Positions 47,911 to 60,100 are shown, counted from the stretch's first letter. The stretch: DNA of 64,000 nt from Cryptomeria japonica (GCF_030272615.1 NC_081410.1:571349152-571413151); one strand, 5' to 3'. Notes: generated by a model from the letters alone, not told the origin. Program-made: numbers and translations.

Positions 47911-49537
47911 TGTGTGGGGGAAAAAGAGAGACTAGGCTAACATGTCCTAATCCTACCTTTTGACACACATTGTGGAATACAAAAGAGCCTAGAGGTATCA
48001 CACAATTGGCTACTTCTTTTTGTGAAAGAGAGAGCCACGGGCTACCTATTAGGGTTTCTATTCCTTTGTTGTAATTGAAAGATAAAATGATGCAAGTTCA
48101 ATTCCAAAATACAAGCATGAACTAATAAGATTGCAGAATTGAAGTTAAACAATGGAAAGCTGTAAACACAAGGACAAGATAAGAATGCAGATGCGTACCT
48201 AGAGTTAAAATCTGAGTGAAAATGTTCAGGACGGGGGCGCGGGCGCCACTGTCCTGAAACTGTTGTTTTACAACCTGGAAAACTGTCGGAAATGCTGTCT
48301 GTCAGAAGGACCAGGGCACCCAGGGCCCCTGTCCCAGGGACTAGAGCACCTAGCGCCCCTCTCCTGGTAGGACAAGGGCACCCCACGCCCCTGTCCTGGT
48401 CTTTTGCTCTGGAATTTGGTGTGAAGTTCTGTCTCCGCCTGCTTCTATCAGATCTGCAACTTGCGGCGTCGTCCGAATCCTGAAACCTGCACTTATATCT
48501 GAAAAGGTATTGTGGGCGGCTATATAGGGTTTTGCCTTAGTCAAACCCCCGTTTTGGTGATTTCCACCTCGACAAATAGCCAAGTTGTATTGTAAAAGTA
48601 GTGTGTGTGCAGACCTTGTGTGTGTGCAAGATCCTAAAATGCAAATAAGCAAACTAGAGCAACCTAGAAAGTAAACCCTAATTGCTTGTAAATGATAATG
48701 TAAATGCTCCAAATCAAGATGTAGAGTGATCTAAAGAATGAATACAAATGATGTAATGAAGCTTATGCAAAGACATGAAAACGACATGAAATCATACCCA
48801 ACCCCAAGGGAGGGGTACAAGCCAATCTTCAGTTGGTGATCCCTTATTGCTCTTCAATGCCTTCAAAGCCCTAAATGGATGAATGAAATTGATGAATGCT
48901 TGATAGATGGATATTGAATTTTGTTGAAGTCTTCAAAGATCTGCTCTTTCGCTGCATAGAAGGTCCCTGAAACCAAAATTCGGATCCTTTCCAATGAAGA
49001 AAGAGAGCTCTTATGTATGAAACCCTAGGTCTTAATTTCAACTTTTGGCCGACCTAGAGATTGAATCTCCCACCAATTTCTTGGGGTTAAGCTTTATTTT
49101 ATGATTGGGTCGCGCTCCTAAAATTTCGGGAAAAATATCCAAGACCGTGTGCACTCCGGGCGCCATGGTCCCGACAACTTTTCACCAAATTTTAAGAGCC
49201 GTCAGATATGATGATTTTAGAGAGAATCCCGAAGTTACAGGTGATTTCGAGATGTTTTGACCCCCGAAATCAAGCCCCCAAGTTCAAAATAGGACCTAAT
49301 TAGGGTTTTTGATTAAATGATGTATTGGAAGAATAAAGTGAAAAGGGCACACTTTAATGAAAGGGCCCAACTTTATGATGTGGAAGGTGATGAAATAGAA
49401 CCTTAGACCTAATTAATTTGATTAATTAAGTGCTAAAGGGGAAATGCAATGCAAAATGCAAAATGCGCCAAGGCGGGTGCTAAACTAGGTGTGAAATTGT
49501 ACTGCTTTAGCAAGTGCGTACAATTTATGACGTTACA
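47911..49537 (-). repeat. 5' LTR of element B (1627 bp)
   Basis: Near-identical to the left LTR. It contains the GCGCC/TGTCC short repeat block at about 48308-48392 and the GGGCGCCATGGTCCC motif near 49160. Confidence 0.95.
48520..48527 (-). promoter_or_regulatory. Candidate TATA box in the element B 5' LTR
   Basis: CTATATAG, a self-complementary TATA-like box, is conserved in both LTRs (also 37497-37504). It lies about 1,010 bases inside the LTR on the transcribed strand. Because it is palindromic it could serve either direction. It is the only good TATA-like site I noticed in the LTR. Confidence 0.45.
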
Positions 49538-49542
49538 CTATG
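49538..49542. other. Target-site duplication of element B, right copy (CTATG)
   Basis: Exact repeat of 36859-36863. Confidence 0.95.
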
Positions 49543-50953
49543 ATATTAAAGATGTCTGGTAACTGACTCGATTCAAAGTTTCTAGTGCTAAGGTTTTTCA
49601 TCAGGCTCTCATTTGGTCTTTAGTGATAAACTTCCTTAGGAGACTTCCTAACCTTTAGAACAAAGGCTTTACATATCTTAAAGATACTAGGGGAGGGCTA
49701 ATCACTAAGCAAAATCATTGAAGGGGACTTTTGTCAGCCTCCATATTTGATTATAGTGTGTTGGAACACTTGGCGATAAAGTTATTTCCCACTTAGGTTG
49801 TTCCCCTCTCACCGGCCATTAATGGTGCTCTAAGCAAAACTCGGGAGGGCAAGCCTGCTAAAGGACTTAAAATGATTTCAAGTAAAGAAAGCTTAAGAGT
49901 AGTTTGTCTTTTTGGTCACCTAGTTAAGGGAAGCGCAATACCTTCCACTTTCGAGACAAAGAAAACAAGTGTTGTTTTTAACCTTCAAAGCAATGATTCT
50001 CTAACTTTCTATTTGGAGATGTTGCTACAAAAAGCTTGGTGTTCTTTTTAACTCTTCATAGAAAAAAAATTCTATCTAAGAAAGTGAAATCCTGGTCAAC
50101 AAATTAAATCAAGATGTTTGGTCAACAAAAGGAAAATCGTGAAATAAAAAACTCCTTTGCTTTGCAGAAAATAATAAGAGTTTCTTTTTATCCTTTGCAA
50201 AATGAAAATGAGTTTGTTTTATGCACCAAAGGAAAATGTGATTCTTTTTACCCTTTGCAAACTGAAAAGCAAGTTTCTTGTTCTTTTTAAGCCCAAATTG
50301 AAATGTTTTTTCTAACTTTGCAAGAAAGTAAAGAGTTTGTTTTGTTGTTCTTTTTACCTAACAATGAGATTCTGTTTAAACCCAAATGAAGATGTAGTAG
50401 ATTTTAAGCCCAAAATGAAAAGATAAGATTCTTTTTAAAACTAAAGGAAAATGAATTCTTTTTATCCAACTTGAAAAGCTAGAAAGAATTAAATTACTAC
50501 TTTAACTTCTTCCAAACTTGCAAGAAATTGTCAATGACCTGCAAGAAGAAAATTTAGTGAAATGCCAAATCTTTGGGTGGGCAAACACAAGCCTAATTTT
50601 TCCTTACTTCAGTTACAAATTATGCTTTCTCTCTGTCAGAGTCATGCGTTGGACTTCTACACAGATGCACTATAGAAAGTTATGAATGCGCTATAGAAAG
50701 TCTCCTATATGCTACACTGGTTACTGAATGTGCTACATTGTTGTCCAATCATGCAGGAAAGAAACCAAACTATTATAAGCTAACAGAGAGCTTGAATGCG
50801 CTAGAAAAAGGGTCTGATGTGCTAAATAGTACACAAAAATCACTATTGTTTTCCCCGAATGCGCTAACGAAAATTCTCGACATGGTAAAACAACATTCCT
50901 GCGGGCTTGTAGTCTTCATCCTGCATCAAAAATGATATTATTTATTGGGATTT
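49543..50953 (-). mobile_element. Gypsy element A leader, continued right of element B
   Basis: Non-coding. Between 50030 and 50470 the phrase ATTCTTTTTA (with variants such as GTTCTTTTTA) recurs about eight times at roughly 50-60 base intervals with TTTGCAAAATGAAAA-like links. From 50640 to 50890 the ATGCGCTA motif cluster reappears. Both are degenerate short-motif arrays in the 5' untranslated region. Confidence 0.6.
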
Positions 50954-50971
50954 GCCCCACGGTGGGTGCCA
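50954..50971 (-). other. Primer-binding site of element A
   Basis: On the minus strand TGGCACCCACCGTGGGGC, close to the TGGCGCCCACCGTGGGGC site familiar in plant gypsy elements. It lies 4 bases from the LTR edge at 50976. Confidence 0.8.
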
Positions 50972-50975
50972 GAAA

Positions 50976-52254
50976 TGTGTGCAGGAAATGAGGGCGACAT
51001 AAATGTAAGTCTGATTCAAAATGCCCACACACCAATGAGACTCTTGGTACAAGTTATAGGAACTATATTGAAATAACTCAACTTTCCAAGGGGTGTCCCA
51101 TTGTTCTCTATCTCACAAGATCCCTAAATTCAATTCCTTTGCTCTTAGATCATTGAGAAAAGTGACTTAGGAATGACAAATCTAAGAACGAGTGACATTT
51201 GATTATTATGCAGGAATGCATTCCTAGATGTGTATGATATTGAAACTATGATGATCAAGCTAGCATAAAGATGATGACAAGATTAGCTAACTATCCTAGC
51301 AATGATGTACTAGTCTAACATGGATATTCTATGATATTAGAATGCTTCTAAATACTATTGTGATGATTTAACAAAGAGAGGCTAAAATTAATAGTAATTA
51401 GACTATAAGTTTGATGCATGAAACTTATATATCACTAGAAAAATGACTATAAGTTTGATACACGAAGAATTCTATATAAAATAAGAGAAAGACAACTCTA
51501 TTTATAGGAAAGATAGGGCAATGGATGGTCAAGATTGAATAATCTTAACAAGTGTCACGATTGAAAGTTAATCAATCCATGTTTACAATACTCACCAATG
51601 AAATTGTGACAATTGTCAACAAGAGGTTGCTTGAGAGGAGATGAAAGAAGCATTAAATGCTTGAGAAGACATGAAGGTTACCTAGGAGGTAAAGGTTAAG
51701 GTTAGGCTAGGGTTATCCAATGGATAAATATTTTACCCAAAGTATAAACTCTTGTGCAAGGTTTAAAGAAATAACCAAGGTTAAAGCCATGAATGCTTGA
51801 TGAGACCCTTGGGTTAGATGAGGGTTGAGTTAGATAGAAAGTCTCTAATCATTCAAGAAGGTTGAGTTAACCATTAATGGTTGTGTAAGAGCCTTAAATG
51901 GTTTGGAAGACTTTGGAGGCTTAACTTGTTGAGGACATAAAGCCTTTAATGGTTTTCAAAGACTTTGGAGACTTTGAGAAATGACTTCTTTTTTTTTAGG
52001 ATTGTGACAATAATTAAGAGATGGATTAGGCTAAATTAGAAGTGATTAGAATAATCTAGAAGTGGCTTAAGGAGGCAAGTGGGAGATGTAGGATTTTGCA
52101 AGTGGAGGAAAAAGGATTTTAATTAAAATAAAATTACTTTATTTCAATCAAATAGATGCAACTTGCATAAATACAAGTGGGGGTTTTTAAATAAATAAAT
52201 TAGACTCATTTATTTGCAAGGATCAATTTAATTAAATGTAAATTTAATTAAAAA
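50976..52254 (-). repeat. 5' LTR of element A, first part
   Basis: The plus strand starts TGTGTGCAGG (minus-strand end CCTGCACACA), comparable to the TGTGTGGGGG edge of element B. It is interrupted at 52254 by LINE3, flanked by that LINE's target duplication. The outer part is rich in TTTAATTAAA motifs that resume at 60117. Confidence 0.75.
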
Positions 52255-52270
52255 GGGAGAAAGCGGAATT
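52255..52270. other. Target-site duplication of LINE3, left copy
   Basis: GGGAGAAAGCGGAATT, matching 60101-60116 (GGGAGAAAGGGGAATT) at 15 of 16 positions. Confidence 0.88.
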
Positions 52271-52299
52271 TTTTTTACTTTTCATTTTTTTAATGGTAA

Positions 52300-53595
52300 G
52301 TGTTATCTTCTGTGGGGATAGCGCCCTATATTAATAAAGGAGAGAGAGTAAAAATTATGTTATCACATATCAAAAATCCCTTCCCCTAGGGAAGGGCATA
52401 GCTACAAGGTAATGATATCACATATCAAATTCTACGCCTAGGGAAAGAGCAAGTCTACATGCCATCCTATTCTATCCAACCAACATAGATCTAAATCCTA
52501 AAACCTAGCTTTGTCTGATGAAATGAAGGATGTCAATTACCGCCACCCCAATACTGAGGAGGTTGTCAGTAGAAGCCTCGGATAACTACCAATCCTCAGA
52601 CTCCAAAAGCCTCTTGAAATTGTTGAGGTTGCCACTCAACACTCTAGCTTTGAATGTGCGCCATGCCTCTCTTTCAAACTAGGCTCTCCTTCTCTTCTCT
52701 GCTCCGCGATCCTCCTCTGCAAGAGCCTCATCCCCCTCATCGTGATCAGATTCTAACCTTTCTATCAAGCCCGCGTCCTCTTCCTCATCGACTTCCTCCC
52801 CCACTTCACTAACTGGCTCTATCACCTCGATGTCTTCACCTTCCGATTTCTCTTGACTACTTTTCGATGAGTCCTCTGTGTCTGATGTGGAAGGAGAGCT
52901 CTCTATAGGTTCAAAATATAGCTTCAGGATGCTCTCCCTAGCTCCTTCCCTAAGTTCAAAGATAGCATCCGCTACAGCATGGATGTTCACTGGGTTTACG
53001 AAGCCTTGCATCAAACTGACACCCTCCACCCATGACTCTAGGATATCCACAATGGAAGTGATGACCGCTCCACAAACCAAACCATCGCACCAATGGCAAT
53101 CCAATATTAAAGAGTAGTCCACCAAGGAAATGAATACCCCACAGATTTCTTCCTCCAAAACAAACAGATTTAAACATTGGCGCTCCAGGGAGTTACCACA
53201 ATTAACGCAGCTCAGACCCACAAAAGGCAATTTTTTTGCAAACCATGTTAACTATCTTCCTCATGTCCCTCCTTAAAAAGGATTCCAACCATTGGAACCT
53301 TCTGGACCCTATTACCAAAGAGAACATGTGGTCTCGGCCTTCTGTCCATTAACCTGCAAGCTCTGGCTTCTCTACCAGAGGAGCGACTAGCCTGTACCCT
53401 TCACTGCCACTCTCTGAATGCTGGGACTCATGAGGAACCGGATCATAGAAATATTTCCCTTTATATCATACTGCCATGCCACCTATGTTCCGGCTCATAA
53501 AAGGCATCAGCATACTAAGTCTATCCAATCCTCGTACGAAGCCTATCTGGTCTCTCATTCAAAATAGTATCCAATACCACTGTGTCTGCATCCTC
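52300..53595 (-). other. LINE3 region downstream of RNase H, possible coding remnant
   Basis: After the RNase H stop at 53596, minus-strand frames remain open for long stretches. 52679-53230 gives 183 codons ending in a strongly acidic, Ser/Glu-rich tail (SSPSTSDTEDSSKSSQEKSE). I recognise no domain. LINE1 has a region of similar length and position, so a C-terminal extension or third protein is possible. Confidence 0.45.
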
Positions 53596-56262
53596 TTAAT
53601 CGAAAATGATTGTACCAATATTCTTATCAATCCCAATATTTGCCAGAAGGTCTGCCACCTTATTCCCTTCCCGATATGTATGTTTGAATTCATACAAATT
53701 GAAGGATCCTAGAGACTTGTTAATATAAGGTATCCACTTGCCAAGTTTCCAATTCAAGAAGCTAGACTTAGTGACTCCATTGATGATAATCTGTGTCTCC
53801 TTCAATATAGATTTTTTCATATCCTTTTTGAACACATAAGTCCAATCCTACCACCAATTCCCTAATCTTTGCTTCATTTTTTGTGGCGAGTCCCAAACTC
53901 CTAAACAATCCTCCTAGGAGTATCCCCGAGGAATTTCTGATGACTGCACCAATTCCTATTAGGCCAGGATTCCCCCTACAAGCTTCATAAAAATTCAGTT
54001 TGACCCAATCACTTTGTGGAGGGACCCATCTAATTAACTTCTTATTAATTTTGGGAGTAGGAGTGACCCCCAACCCCCAATCTTTGAGTGACCAATTAAT
54101 TTTCATATCCCTATCCCAATTGCAGTACCTGGATGATTTATCTTTTGGGGCCTTGCCATTAATCACTTCTTCAATTCCTTCCTTGATTTCAAAAATCACC
54201 TCCTCCAACAAAAGAAATTTTTCTCTAAAGATCCTCCTATTCCTCTCCTTCCAGATATGCCATATTAATAATGCAGGGGTGATCTACCACAAACCGCTCC
54301 ACTTCAAATGATTTGTTTTTGGCCATGCCACAAGGAAGTCCTTGAGTAGCTCATTTCTAACTGAAATAAACTGTAACTTATCCACGAGATAATCCCGACA
54401 TGCTTCTGTAAAGGGACACTAAAATAGTAGATGATTAGCTGACTCTTCATTCCTTTTGCACAAGACACACCAACTTGGAGCTAAGATCCCAATGAGCTTT
54501 AGTCTGTCACTAGTCAAAATTTTACCATGAAGAGTAATCCACAAAAATGCTCCAGCTTTGGGGAGACCAATGTTGTTCCAACAAAGATAATAAGTCCATT
54601 TTCTTTCACTCACTCTTTGACATTAGATCTCATATCCTAATTTCACACTGTACTTACCAAATTTGGAAGCACACCAAAAGATGGTGTCCTCTTGTTCCAA
54701 CTGCAAGATGCAACTATTTTTTAGTAGATCTGCCAACTTCAAGCACAACCTACTATCCCCAACATCAATAGATTTCCACTCTAGCCTCCCACCAATGCCT
54801 GAGCTGCCGACAACATAATCTTTGACAAATAGGCCAACTTTGCTTTCGATTTCTTTAATCCATTCTTGTTCAACAAAAAAATCACATAGCACCTGCTCGC
54901 CTTCCCATGAGTCTCGCCAAAATATGGTCATCTAACCATTACCAATGTGCCAAGATAAATGCTTGGTGATTATGCTCCTGTTGCTCCACAAGAAATTCCA
55001 GGTCGAGGAACCTCTTGTTGCATCCACAATGGTAAGGATCTTCTTCAAGCTCTCCCTGTCCAAATATTTCTTCCTAAAGATTCTGCACCATAACTTGTTT
55101 GGTTGTTCATACATTTTCCAAGTTAATTTCACCCCCAACGCATAGTTCAAAAGATCCATATTTCTCAACCCGACGTCGCCTTCAACCTTTAGAAGGCACA
55201 TGGTGTCCCAATTGATTAGGGGGATCTTCCTATGGTCTTTGACACCTTCCCACACAAATCTCTAAAGAAAACCATCCAGCTTCCTCCCAGCCACCTGCAG
55301 TAACTTGAAATAGGACATGTTGTAGACTGGAATGGCCAAGAGGACTCCTCTGATCATTGTCAACCTTCCCGCCTGTGTGAGCCACTTGTTCTTCCACTTT
55401 TCAGCCATCTACTGACGTGAGTGGATCACATCCTCCCAAATATGGTTCTGTCTACTACTGGAACTGAGTCTAACCCCTAAATATTTGATGGGGGGACCCC
55501 CAATCTTAAATTCCAAGAGGTTAGCAATCTTGGTTTGAAAGTGCTTACTGGCATTGAAGAAGAAGATCTGTGATTTGTCCCTATTCATCATATGTCCTGA
55601 TGCTTGAATGTAGATATCCAGGACACTCTTGATTTCCCCTGCGTCTTTCAAAGTTTCTTTGCTAAACAAAATTGTTTCGTCCGCAAATTGTGAGTGCGTG
55701 ATTGTCTCAAAGTTTTCATGCACCCTGATGCCTTTCCATAGGCCTACACTGTTTCTCCTTTTGATGAGGTTACCCAACACCTCTGCCATCAGGACGAATA
55801 GTGAAGGGGAAAGAGGATCCCCTTAGCGCAACCCATTTGTGGCCTCGAAGAGTCCACATACCACTCCATTTACAATCATAGAAAAGATAACCAAAGAGAT
55901 GCAAAATTTAATACATTCAATCCAATCTTTCGGGTAACCAAATTTGTTAAGTACACAGACAAGAAAATCCCAAACCACCCTGTCATAAGCTTTTGCAACA
56001 TCAATTTTAATGGTCATACCTTTTTGTTTGCCTTTCTACATGGAGTGCAATACCTCTGCTACCAGAATGATACTACCCACTAATTCTCTACCTGGAGTGA
56101 TGCCATTTTGATTTTCAGAAATTAATTTTAGCATTGCTATCTTGAGCCTATTGGCCAGAGATTTTGAGATAATTTTGTATATTGTGTTGCATAACGAGAT
56201 GGGCCGGAAATCCGCCATGGATACGCAATCCTCTTTCTTTGGAATTAACACTATCATGGTGT
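53596..56262 (-). pseudogene. LINE3 ORF2, 3' part: RT palm, zf-RVT, RNase H
   Basis: It continues ORF2 left of the solo LTR. RT fingers and palm: MIVLIPKKEDCVSMADFRP, ISLCNTIYKIISKSLANRL, MTIKIDVAKAYDRVVWDFL. The catalytic box reads FADE where FADD is usual, so the second aspartate is altered. Thumb and connection follow at 54932-55400. The zf-RVT region (KAGAFLWITLHGKILTSDRL, CVLCKRNEESANHLLF) is at 54419-54613. RNase H is at 53596-54211, with KLNFYEACRGNPG (the first catalytic aspartate appears lost), NEAKIRELVVGLDL, and the closing HTYREGNKVADLLANIG. Several stops and frameshifts. Non-functional. Confidence 0.88.
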
Positions 56263-56265
56263 GAT

Positions 56266-56270
56266 CAAGT
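56266..56270. other. Target duplication of solo LTR, left copy (CAAGT)
   Basis: CAAGT precedes the LTR; TAAGT follows it at 57352-57356. Four of five bases agree. Confidence 0.7.
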
Positions 56271-57351
56271 TGTTGGCATTTTTTATGATTATGTTGTGAT
56301 CATCATTGATGGACACACACTTGCTATGAGATCACTTTTTGAATGTACGAATTATGCTCAACTGGTATTTGTTCCAAACTAGTATCATGTTGTAGTCTTT
56401 AGACTATCAGTGTTTTGCAGAAAGTGTTTACCAATCTCAAGCGGCATGAAGACCTCAAGCAGTTTGAGGATCTCAAGCGGAACAGACCAAAGGAACTAAA
56501 AGTAGCAGTTATCATTTTCCCAGTCTTCATTTTTGTCAACCGGTAATCTGTTTAATAATTAAACCGGTATTACTCTGAGTTACCAACCAGTAATCAGTAA
56601 AGTTGTATAAACTGGTAATACTCTGTGATGAGTTACCAACCGGTATATTTTTGTGATGAGTTACCATCCACCAACACTTTGACGGTGATTGTGTGTCATG
56701 TTACCAAATGTGTCTAGATAAAATGAACCTAGGAACTTGCAATGTAATCCTATTGGACCGACATGAAATCGGATTCCTTTTAAGGACATCGTGTCTAGGG
56801 TTTTAGTAGTTGTAAGGGTTCAAGGTGATTGTTAAGGTTTTTGCATGTGCGATTATAGAAGAAGAATAGGTCTGTGTGAAGAAACAGAGTGTGGAGATAT
56901 TGAAGACTGAAGTAATTCTGAAATGCATTAATAATGAGCTATCAGGGATCTAACCAAGCATACCGCGCTAATATTTAGATCACTTACTTATTGATTACTC
57001 ACATCTTTGACAAGTCTGAAACCTTTAACAGGGTAGGCTTGGCAAAGCCTTTGTAAATCCTCTAACAAGGTGGTTCACAACTATGGATCTGAAATCCTCT
57101 CACAAGGTAGTCTTTGATCGGACTTATCTCCTAATAGAGATTGAGATTCCTAATAGGATCTATTTTGGTAAAGAACATTGTATGACCTTAACCGATCTGA
57201 CTTATTTGCTATCTGGTTTGCATGTGTGTTAACCGGTTTGTTTGAAAAACTATTTTACCGGTTTACTGCTAGATTGTTAAAGTGTTTGAGTTTAGTATTT
57301 TTTGGTATACTAATTCAGCCCCCCCCCCCCCCCCACTCTTAGTATTCATCA
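56271..57351 (+). mobile_element. Solo LTR (1081 bp) inside LINE3 reverse transcriptase
   Basis: It starts TGTTGGCATTTTTTATGA and ends TTAGTATTCATCA. It is the same family as the LTR at 29320-30452: shared order of AAGGACATCGTGTCTAGG, CTAACAAGGTGG and GAAGAACATTGTATGACC-like phrases. No internal sequence follows. A run of 16 C (57319-57334) lies near its 3' end. The RT reading of LINE3 resumes directly on either side. Confidence 0.9.
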
Positions 57352-57357
57352 TAAGTT

Positions 57358-58858
57358 CTTTAATAAATTTGTGTTTTTTCCTGAACTCTTCTACAATCAG
57401 CCAAATGTCTCTCCCCATAAACTCCCAGTAGTTTTGAAACAAGTTTGGAGTCATCCCATCTGGGCCAAGGGCTTTGTTCGGGTGTAATCCAGACGTCGAA
57501 GCCTTAACTTCCTCCATTGTGAAGGGCATTGCCAGTAGATCAACATCTGATCTAGAGAGAAGATTGTGCTTAATATTTGCATCAACCAGGGCTTCAAAAT
57601 CAACACCCCCCACTTCAACATTCCTTAGAAGTCTTTGAAAATGATGAAGGGTTGTACGTTGAATTTCCTCATCATCCATCTTCCAATGTCCATGTTCATC
57701 CTTGATGGTAGTGATCTTATTATGAATTCTTCTAGCTTTTGAGGAAGCATTAGAAAATTTTGTGTTACAGTCCCCTTCTAAAATCCATAGCTCTCTCAAC
57801 TTATCCCTCCAATAAAGTTCTTCTCTTTTTAGAACTTCATTGTACTCCTTTTTCAACTTGTTTTCAAGTAGAAAATCCTCTTTAGTCATCCCGACCATCA
57901 TCACTCTCTGGTTTAATATTTCAAGTTCTTCCTCTAATCTCAATTTTTCTGAGAAAATATTTTTGAAGGTCGATTTGTTCCAAATCTTGATCTTGTGTTT
58001 TAAAAAATGTAGTCTTTTAACAAATCTGAAGCTAGGAGTGCCTACAAAGGTGTATCCTTCCAACCACCATTCTCTGAGTTTGCCTTTAAAGCCAGGGTCA
58101 CTCCACCACATACTTAGGAATTTGAAATATCCTCTCTGTTTGTGAATCTCCTTGCCAATTGATAGCAAAATTGGTAGATGATCTGAGCCACATTGGGGGA
58201 TGATGCATGTTACCAATAATTTGTCCCTAGACAACCACCATTCTCCAGCAAACAACCTATCCAATCTTTCCAAAATTTTAGAGAAATTTAGCCTTCTGTT
58301 CGTCCAGGTAAATTTTTCATTTTTTGGGATGATATCAATAAGCTTATTTTGTTCAATGAAATCTCTGAAATCTTCCATAACTTTTGAGCATTTTCTGAGC
58401 CCCCCTTCTTTTTCGTCCACGTCCAGCAAAGCATTGAAGTCACCTACTATGATAGCTCTATCCAGTTCAACAAGGTTTGCTTGTAATGTAATTTCTCTCC
58501 AGACTTTAAATTTTTCTTCAGTCTTCGTTGGTCCATAAACATTAAAAATTGGAAACCTCAAATTTGTGCCAATACCTTTGATCTCACATGCCATCTAATT
58601 CTCATGGGAGGCAATAGGAACCACCTCAACCATAGTCAGATTCCACATCATTCCTAGACCCCCTATAGAGCCTATTGCATCTTGGAAAAACCCATCCCAT
58701 TTGGAACATGAATTAATAAACTACCCAGTTTTATCACCACCAAGCTTGGTCTCTTGTAAAAGTAACACATCAAGATTGTGAGTTGACAAAAACCGCTTGA
58801 CCAAGCGTTTCTTGTCAGGGGCCATTAAGCCCTTGACATTCCAAGATGTGATTTTCAT
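57358..58858 (-). pseudogene. LINE3 ORF2, 5' part: APE endonuclease and RT start
   Basis: The start codon at 58858 gives MKITSWNVKGL, the usual endonuclease opening. The ATG overlaps the ORF1 stop (ATGA). Endonuclease catalytic motifs look intact: LLQETK, NVYGP, GDFNALLD, ERLDR and GSDHLPILLS. A stop lies just before 58594 and another near 58726. The segment ends in LHPNKALGPDGMTPNLF, the first conserved RT motif, and is cut by the solo LTR at 57351. Confidence 0.88.
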
Positions 58859-60100
58859 CTCTTACCAAGGGAGAACCCTTCTCCCTTGGCTTTCTTCATA
58901 AATTCCAGAACGTTGATGATCCCTTTTTCTCCTGTTCTCGCCTCTCTTTTCTGCTGATTGCTCCTTCTGCCTCTAAAACCTTTGGCCTTCCCCACCAGAG
59001 CATTAGCTGACTGACTAATGCACCTTGGATCAATATTTCCCAATACATCATCTTGTAGAAAACCATCATCCAAGCCCTTCTCAAATTCAAACTCAGTATC
59101 AGATAATCCTCTGCATGAAGGGTTAAAGCTCAGGGAGATTGGTGCATCAATTTCCCCAACTACTTTATTATTCAAACTCAAACCATCGTCACACTCACCT
59201 AGGACCAAGACCTTTTCTTCCTCATTAGTGTCCTTCAACAATTAGGGTGTTAATACCAAGGAAGTTGAAGGGTTCTAATCCTGGATTCGATTCTAATCAT
59301 CCTCTCCAGGTTTCTTTCCTTCTTGATTCGTAACAGTTTTTATACTCGACTTTTTCCTCCAAACCTTGGATGGTTTTCTGACGACATTCCTAGCCTTCCT
59401 CACAAACATCTTGCAAGCCTCCAATCCATGAAATTTGCTCCCACACCTAGGAAATTTCTTAATTTCCTTTTCAATTTCCACTTGCTCCCGCCAATCTTCA
59501 TTTGCGATAAAAAGAGTCAAGGATATAGGAATCATCTTAACTGCAGCAATCCTCAATTTGGCAAACTTGTAGAGGTCTTCCTCGTCATCAATATCTACTT
59601 CCAAGAGGGTCCCCAGGGTCCTACCGATCTTCTCCAAGACATTCTCACCCCAATATTTAATGGGAAGATTGTATAAATGAATCCAAACTGGTGCAGAGTA
59701 AACAACCAACGGAAGGGGGTCAAAGTTCGGGGACCATGGTTGCAGGTATATTGCATGATCGTACGCAAACCAATTCTTCTGGTTGAGGATGTGATCTATA
59801 TCATTGCCATCGTCAAAAAATACCACAAAAAAACCTTTTGGGATGAATTTGGTGACTGTTCGCATCACCCAATTACCTTCTACCCATTTTTTGATTTCCT
59901 TTCTTGGCCATTTCATCCTGATAATCCTGGCAATGACTACATGCTTTTCCTAGAAGACCACATCCTCCTCTAGTTCCTCTGTGAATTCTATCCAAATCTC
60001 CTCCAGGTTTTGTATTTTCCCTCCAAGTCTGCCATTGTTGGTTAACAACATTTGCAGAGCGTATATTTTTTGTTCCCTTCCCAAAGAAATTCTTATGCAT
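58855..60100 (-). pseudogene. LINE3 ORF1 (DUF4283-type RNA-binding protein)
   Basis: LINE RNA-binding protein. From 60100 (MHKNFFGKGTKNIR) the frame shifts near 59900. Then 59293-59916 carries the DUF4283 core: FIPKGFFVVFFDDGNDIDHI, YLQPWSPNFDPL, VWIHLYNLPIKYWGENVLEK. It ends with a degenerate zinc-knuckle segment (FPRCGSKFHGLEACK) and a Lys/Arg tail. The same frame goes on through three stops (59293, then about 59275 and 59244) to a C-terminal segment rich in Glu/Asp. It finally stops at 58855 in an ATGA overlap with ORF2. Confidence 0.85.

Larger units (their letters stand above)
36864..49537 (-). mobile_element. Gypsy element B (Tat lineage), complete, 12.67 kb, with antisense PMD gene
   Basis: Both LTRs start TGTGTGGGGG and end GACGTTACA on the plus strand. 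The target duplication CTATG flanks them perfectly. The element is read on the minus strand. Primer-binding site 47891-47907, polypurine tract 38514-38528, one long pol frame 47701-42197, then 3.7 kb of extra sequence up to the 3' LTR carrying a plus-strand plant mobile domain gene. Dual RNase H domains place it in the Tat group. No gag core domain is visible. Confidence 0.95.
52271..60100 (-). mobile_element. LINE3: plant L1-type LINE with ORF1 and ORF2, interrupted by a solo LTR
   Basis: Minus strand, bounded by a 16-bp target duplication. The 3' end has an A-rich tail (TTTTTTTACTTTTCATTTTTTT on the plus strand is its complement, 52271-52292). The 5' end lies exactly at the first codons of ORF1, so it is probably slightly 5'-truncated. 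Without the inserted LTR it is about 6.7 kb. It sits inside the 5' LTR of gypsy element A. Confidence 0.92.
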
